A stretch of DNA of 61,229 nucleotides from Arenibacter latericius DSM 15913 (lineage in GTDB: Bacteria > Bacteroidota > Bacteroidia > Flavobacteriales > Flavobacteriaceae), in NCBI RefSeq assembly GCF_000424985.1, contig NZ_AUKX01000035.1, positions 1 to 61,229 of the forward strand, given 5' to 3'. Positions 57,025-61,229 of this stretch are shown here, piece by piece. The notes under the pieces were generated by a model. That model searched no databases and had not been told where the DNA came from. It worked only from the letters and a program-made list of their open reading frames with translations. The position numbers and the translations under genes are program-made. How positions within the stretch are numbered: the first letter of the stretch is position 1; the number at the start of each line of letters is the position of its first letter.

Positions 57025-58584
57025 ATGAAAAAAATAGCAATATTAATTACTGCCGTGATTTTTGCTTCGTGTTCCTCGGATTTGGAAAATCTTAATGAGA
57101 ACATTAAAGATCCAGTGTCAGTACCAGGAGAAAGTTTGTTTACAGGTGCTCAGAAAAGTTTGGTGGATCAAGTGGTAGATTTAAATGTGAATAATAATAA
57201 TACTAAACTTTGGGCTCAGTATTTACAGGAAACCACCTATACCGATGAAAGTAATTATGACCAGGTTACTAGGACTATACCGGAAAGGCATTGGAGTGTA
57301 TTGTATAAAGATGTTTTAAAAGATTTGGATGAAGCAAAGAAAGTTATTGCAGAAACCACATATCCCACTCCGGAAGAAGAGGCATTAAAACCCAATAAAC
57401 TGGTTGTTGTAGAGATTTTAGAAATATATGCTTACAGTATTCTGGTAGAAACATTTGGAGATGTGCCATACACCCAAGCATTGGATATAGACAATCTATT
57501 GCCCGCATATGACGATGGCGAGACAATCTATAAGGATTTAATAGCTAGATTGACATCTGCAATTGGTGCGTTAGATGTGGATACAGGAAGTTTTGGTAGT
57601 AGCGATAGAATTTACGCCGGTGATGTTGCGAAATGGAAATTATTTGCAGCTTCCTTAAAATTAAGGATGGGCATACTTCTATCTGATATAGATTCGGATT
57701 TTGCTAAAACCACCGTAGAAAGCGCTGTAGCGTCTGGAGTGTTTACAAGCAATGCCGACAATGCAACATATACCTATCTTGGTGCTGACCCAAATACAAA
57801 TCCAATTCACGATAATTTAATTTTAAGTGGTCGAAAAGATTTTGTTGCGGCTACAACCATTATAGATATTATGCAGCCAAGAAGTTATGAGTACCTCGAA
57901 GATTCCAATGAAGATGGGGTGATTGATGAAGATGATGAACGTACCGTAGTGCCTGGATCTGTCACAAGTACCGATCCAAGGATGAAGTATTATTTTGCAG
58001 ATAATGTAGATGCAGACCCTTCAGTTGAGGAAGTGGTGTATTTTGGAGGTGAAATAGGAAGCACTGCAAATTATTCCTCTCATTCCCATGTTTCAGCACA
58101 AATAGAAGAAGCAACTTTTCCAGGGGTAATTCTAGATTATGCGGAAGTTCGATTTTTATTGGCAGAAGCGAAGGCTAGATTATTTGATGTTGATGGAACG
58201 GTTGAAGAGCATTATAATGCCGCGATTACGGCCTCTATTGTAGATTGGGGTGGTACCGAAACAGAGGCGTTGGCTTATTTATTAAATCCTAAAGTAAATT
58301 ATGACTTAGCTATTTTGGCAAGTTCAGCCGCAACTCCTTGGAAAGAAGTAATAGGGACCCAAAAGTGGATTGCATTATACAATCGCGGATTGGAGGCTTG
58401 GACCTCTATAAGGTTATTAGATTATCCTATTATGGCAGAACCTGCAGATGCGGTTTCGGGTTTCCCTAATAGGTATACCTATCCTATTATAGAGCAAACT
58501 TTAAACGGGGCAAACTATAGTACGGCTTCCTCAGCTATTGGAGGTGATGAGGCAGAAACTAAATTGTTTTGGGACCTTAATTAA
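57025..58584 (+). CDS. SusD/RagB lipoprotein
   Basis: A 519-aa surface lipoprotein (lipobox FASC, C16) of SusD-like_2 type with the tetratricopeptide-like helical fold (VVVEILEIYAYSILVETFGDVPYTQALD; WKLFAASLKLRMGILLSD). It caps the SusC channel and binds the ligand. It is 11 bases after susC and ends the pair with a hairpin terminator. Its subfamily (with FPNRYTYP) is often found for ligands other than starch. Confidence 0.95.
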   Translation: MKKIAILITAVIFASCSSDLENLNENIKDPVSVPGESLFTGAQKSLVDQVVDLNVNNNNTKLWAQYLQETTYTDESNYDQVTRTIPERHWSVLYKDVLKDLDEAKKVIAETTYPTPEEEALKPNKLVVVEILEIYAYSILVETFGDVPYTQALDIDNLLPAYDDGETIYKDLIARLTSAIGALDVDTGSFGSSDRIYAGDVAKWKLFAASLKLRMGILLSDIDSDFAKTTVESAVASGVFTSNADNATYTYLGADPNTNPIHDNLILSGRKDFVAATTIIDIMQPRSYEYLEDSNEDGVIDEDDERTVVPGSVTSTDPRMKYYFADNVDADPSVEEVVYFGGEIGSTANYSSHSHVSAQIEEATFPGVILDYAEVRFLLAEAKARLFDVDGTVEEHYNAAITASIVDWGGTETEALAYLLNPKVNYDLAILASSAATPWKEVIGTQKWIALYNRGLEAWTSIRLLDYPIMAEPADAVSGFPNRYTYPIIEQTLNGANYSTASSAIGGDEAETKLFWDLN

Positions 58585-58607
58585 GGAATAAACAATGTGT
58601 TTAATAT

Positions 58608-58640
58608 AAAACCTGCAATTTTTAATTGCGGGTTTTTTAT
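58608..58640 (+). terminator. Intrinsic terminator of susCD
   Basis: A near-perfect 12-bp stem (58609-58620/58624-58635, one wobble pair) and TTTTTT follow the susD stop by about 24 bases. Confidence 0.85.
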
Positions 58641-58778
58641 TTCCTATACCTTTACAATTGATTAAAAAGGGGAATAAGAATTTTAAAGTTAAAGGACGGG
58701 TGCTCGTCTTAAATTCAAGAGATGAGGTGTTGTTCTTCTGTTTTTTGAAGTTTAGTATTTCGTTAAGGACAAAAAAAT

Positions 58779-58786
58779 TAACTTTG
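58779..58786 (+). promoter_or_regulatory. TAnnTTTG promoter box of the Porin_10 gene
   Basis: TAACTTTG lies 18 bases before the porin start, so this gene has its own transcript. Confidence 0.5.
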
Positions 58787-58804
58787 TCGGCGTAAGTTTA
58801 CAGA

Positions 58805-60793
58805 ATGAAACATTTATTGACGCTTTTACTAGTGTTTTTTGGTCAAGCCCTTTGGGCTCAAGAAGATTCTATTCAATCTGATAGGGAAATGGAAATCCCT
58901 ACTGCTGGTGGTATGAATAGAAAGATGCCTTCAAAACGGGGTGGTGGGGCTAAGGTTCAAGAAATAACTATCAAGGATTATAAGATTATTAACTACCAAA
59001 GAGATACTACTTTTTTAGATACCACCATATCAATTCAAAAAGAGTATAAATACAATTTTTTACGTCGAGATAACTTTGAGCTTATGCCTTTTGCCAATGT
59101 AGGGCAACCTTATAATAAATTAGGGGTAGATTTAGATGCTAAAGATATCTATCCGCGATTAGGGGCTAATGCTAAGCATTTTAATTATTTGGAGGCAAGA
59201 GAAGTCGATTATTATAATGTAGCTACCCCCATGTCGGACCTCATGTTTAAAACAACCTTTGAGCAGGGTCAGCTTTTAGATGCTTTGTTGACCTTTAATA
59301 CTTCTAGAAGACTCAATTTCTCTATAGGGTATAAAGGGTTTAGGTCGTTGGGTAAATATCAATATAGTCAGGCCGAGGCGGGGAGTTTTAAAACGACTAC
59401 CAATTACGTTACACAGAACGGACGCTATAATTTAAGAGCGCATATTGCTGCACAAAATCTACAAACAGAAGAAAATGGCGGACTAGCCAATAAGGAATTG
59501 CAATTTGAGTCCAATGATCCTGAGTTTAGAGATCGCTCAAGGTTAGATGTATTATTTTCAAATGCGAACAACCGACTGTTAGGGAAGCGATACTTTTTAG
59601 ATCACCAATATATATTGTTCGGTAAGCAATCAGATTCTGGCAAAGTAAAGACCACTGCGCTTACTATTGGGCACCAATTTAATTATGAGACAAAATATTA
59701 TCAATACCAACAAACCTCCAATAATGCCTATTTTGGAGAGTCCTTTTCATCCGATATTGATGATAAGGCACATCTAAAGACAATGAATAATCAGCTTAGT
59801 GCTCAGTTTTCAAATAAAACCTTAGGGGTGCTTACGGGGCATTTAGATTTTCATCAGTACAATTATTACTTTAATTCGGTATTGCAAACAGATACCCAGC
59901 TTATTCAGAGTCAACTAAAGGGAGGTGAAATAGCGGTTGGTGCGAAGTATGTGAAAAATATAGGAGGATTTCAATTGAATGGAGCCCTGCGTTCTAATAT
60001 TTCTGGGGACCTTTCCGGTACTATGCTTGATGCCTTTGCGAGTTACCGCATCAATGAAAATCATGCGCTTAAGTTTTCTGTTCACTCTTCCTTTAAGATG
60101 CCCAATTTTAATTACCTGTTGTACCAAAGCGATTATCGCAATTACAATTGGCAGCACACTTCAGATTTTAAGAAAGTGGGTAATAATGGATTTCAGTTCG
60201 ATCTAGAATCTAGCCTTTGGGGTAATCTAATGGCGAAGTATACTACCTTAAGTAACTACACTTATTTTGCATCAGACCCGTCGGAAACAATAGTTCAAGG
60301 TAGTGAACAGGCTTTTATTAAACCGTTTCAAGAATCGGGTACTATTAATCTAGTTAAGTTAAAATATGAAAAGGAGTTTAAGTGGAAGGGATTTGCACTT
60401 AACAATACTATAATGTATCAGAATGTGTCGCAACCAAATGCAGTTTTAAACCTGCCCGATTTTGTGACTAGGAATACTTTGTATTACTCCAATTATGGGT
60501 TTAAAAAAGCTTTATATTTTCAAACGGGGGTAACACTTAAGTACTTTACGGAATATACTATGGATGCCTATAACCCGGTCTTGGGGGAGTTCTATTCCCA
60601 AGACACGGAGAAATTGGGTGGCTTTCCTATGTTAGATTTCTTTATCAATGCTCGTATTCAGCAGACTAGGGTGTTTCTAAAAGCAGAGCACTTCAATTCT
60701 CTGTTCTCCGATAATAAGTTTTACGCAGCGCCAAACTATCCATATAGGGATTTTGTAATCCGTTTTGGATTGGTATGGAACTTCTTTTCTTAG
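58805..60793 (+). CDS. Putative porin (Porin_10 family)
   Basis: A 662-aa outer membrane protein with a signal peptide (1-18, ending WAQ), a basic Gly-rich segment (MNRKMPSKRGGG) and a beta-barrel rich in alternating aromatic strands ending in a terminal F (WNFFS). It fits the Bacteroidetes Porin_10 group. A role in diffusion of small molecules is likely but untested. It is the last gene in the window. Confidence 0.82.
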   Translation: MKHLLTLLLVFFGQALWAQEDSIQSDREMEIPTAGGMNRKMPSKRGGGAKVQEITIKDYKIINYQRDTTFLDTTISIQKEYKYNFLRRDNFELMPFANVGQPYNKLGVDLDAKDIYPRLGANAKHFNYLEAREVDYYNVATPMSDLMFKTTFEQGQLLDALLTFNTSRRLNFSIGYKGFRSLGKYQYSQAEAGSFKTTTNYVTQNGRYNLRAHIAAQNLQTEENGGLANKELQFESNDPEFRDRSRLDVLFSNANNRLLGKRYFLDHQYILFGKQSDSGKVKTTALTIGHQFNYETKYYQYQQTSNNAYFGESFSSDIDDKAHLKTMNNQLSAQFSNKTLGVLTGHLDFHQYNYYFNSVLQTDTQLIQSQLKGGEIAVGAKYVKNIGGFQLNGALRSNISGDLSGTMLDAFASYRINENHALKFSVHSSFKMPNFNYLLYQSDYRNYNWQHTSDFKKVGNNGFQFDLESSLWGNLMAKYTTLSNYTYFASDPSETIVQGSEQAFIKPFQESGTINLVKLKYEKEFKWKGFALNNTIMYQNVSQPNAVLNLPDFVTRNTLYYSNYGFKKALYFQTGVTLKYFTEYTMDAYNPVLGEFYSQDTEKLGGFPMLDFFINARIQQTRVFLKAEHFNSLFSDNKFYAAPNYPYRDFVIRFGLVWNFFS

Positions 60794-61229
60794 TTTAGAA
60801 TTAGGCTATTATTTATTTGGGCGTTCCCTTCCTTCGTTAGGTCGCGCTCTTCGTTATATCCCTTGCGTTGCTGCGGGGATGCCACTGCGATCGCTAACGC
60901 AGCTTGTTGAGGTTTTTTTATTAGCTGATACCGACTAGATGGTAGCTGTGTTCTTTTATAGGAGCTGCCACATTATTGGAGGATAGGGTTCGGATGCCCT
61001 ACTACTACTACTACTAATGAAGGAGCTGCCTCATCAATTGATGATAGGTTATTAATGTGCGACCGCGATGCGGCCGTCGGGATGCTGTCGTGACAAAGTC
61101 ACGATGCGCTCTCGCTGGTAGGTGGGGTCTGCTGGCGCAGAACCACGATGGTGTGGGGGTCCGCTAGCGTGGAACCTGGGGTTCCTGCGTATAGAGTGGC
61201 TATCTTTTAATAAAGGTCTGCCTTATCAT
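60794..61229. repeat. GC-rich noncoding repeat region at the window end
   Basis: These 436 bases hold no gene. They contain a perfect 7-bp hairpin (61088-61094/61098-61104), a (CTA)6 run (60999-61016), and two imperfect copies of a ~27-base repeat starting GGAGCTGCC (60961 and 61022). A possible third copy is cut by the window end (61214). Two copies of a 19-base hairpin lie at 61126-61144 and 61158-61176. GC content is clearly above the flanking genes. It resembles an intergenic repetitive element; its identity is unknown. Confidence 0.6.

Noticed and set aside
60999-61016. (CTA)6 microsatellite as a phase-variable switch
   Set aside because: No gene or promoter surrounds it in the window, so no phase effect can be proposed.

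Overview
The window comes from a flavobacterium (Bacteroidetes, probably a marine Flavobacteriaceae). The evidence is a low-GC, AT-rich core, almost no Shine-Dalgarno sites, repeated TAnnTTTG promoter boxes, a SusC/SusD pair, and families typical of the group (GSCFA, DUF4230, DUF4136, DUF5522, Porin_10, zinc metalloprotease of the DUF5117/DUF4953 type). I could not run a database search, so family names rest on motifs and recognition.

Region 1 (1 to about 9250) is an accessory, partly mobile segment. A complete IS1182-type element (1-1737) is followed by a noncoding stretch full of inverted and direct repeats that looks like an origin of transfer, then by a large MOBP-like relaxase (2246-4531). 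Next come a hypothetical gene (4763-5440), a truncated DDE transposase (5419-6048), a Fic-domain AMP transferase with two strong dyads upstream (6468-7592), and a DUF1186/SEC-C protein (7685-9250). An initiator tRNA-Met (9536-9608, minus) has its 3' end facing this segment.

Region 2 (9988-33121) is mostly core genome: an NhaC-like antiporter, the GTPases Era and Der, an outer-membrane beta-barrel receptor, and a VOC protein. It also holds a tight minus-strand operon M23 peptidase - MerR - LemA - TPM - TPM, then alaS-GSCFA-DUF4230. After these come a CE15-like esterase, an aromatic amino acid hydroxylase, and an operon of a small HExxH membrane protein, a PLP deaminase/desulfhydrase, a glucosaminidase-LysM lipoprotein and hemL.

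Region 3 (33210-44155, minus) holds a Spy-like protein, two small paralogous membrane proteins (one only 51 aa), and a large zinc metalloprotease. It ends with a compact four-gene operon (44155 to 37605): a tri-domain PSCyt1/DUF1549/DUF1553 cytochrome, a Tat-type DUF1501 protein, an exported TIM-barrel isomerase-like protein, and a membrane DUF2231-cytochrome-LRR protein. This operon resembles planctomycete-type gene sets of unknown function and is my best candidate for an undescribed exported redox or sugar-processing system.

Region 4 (44653-60793) has lysS, a 51-aa YqaE/Pmp3 protein, lipB with a nearly leaderless promoter, an OmpA-like protein, an 819-aa lipoprotein next to rnhB, an orphan SusC/SusD pair, and a Porin_10 protein. 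The last 436 bases are noncoding, GC-rich and full of small hairpin repeats, two of which show a compensatory base-pair change.
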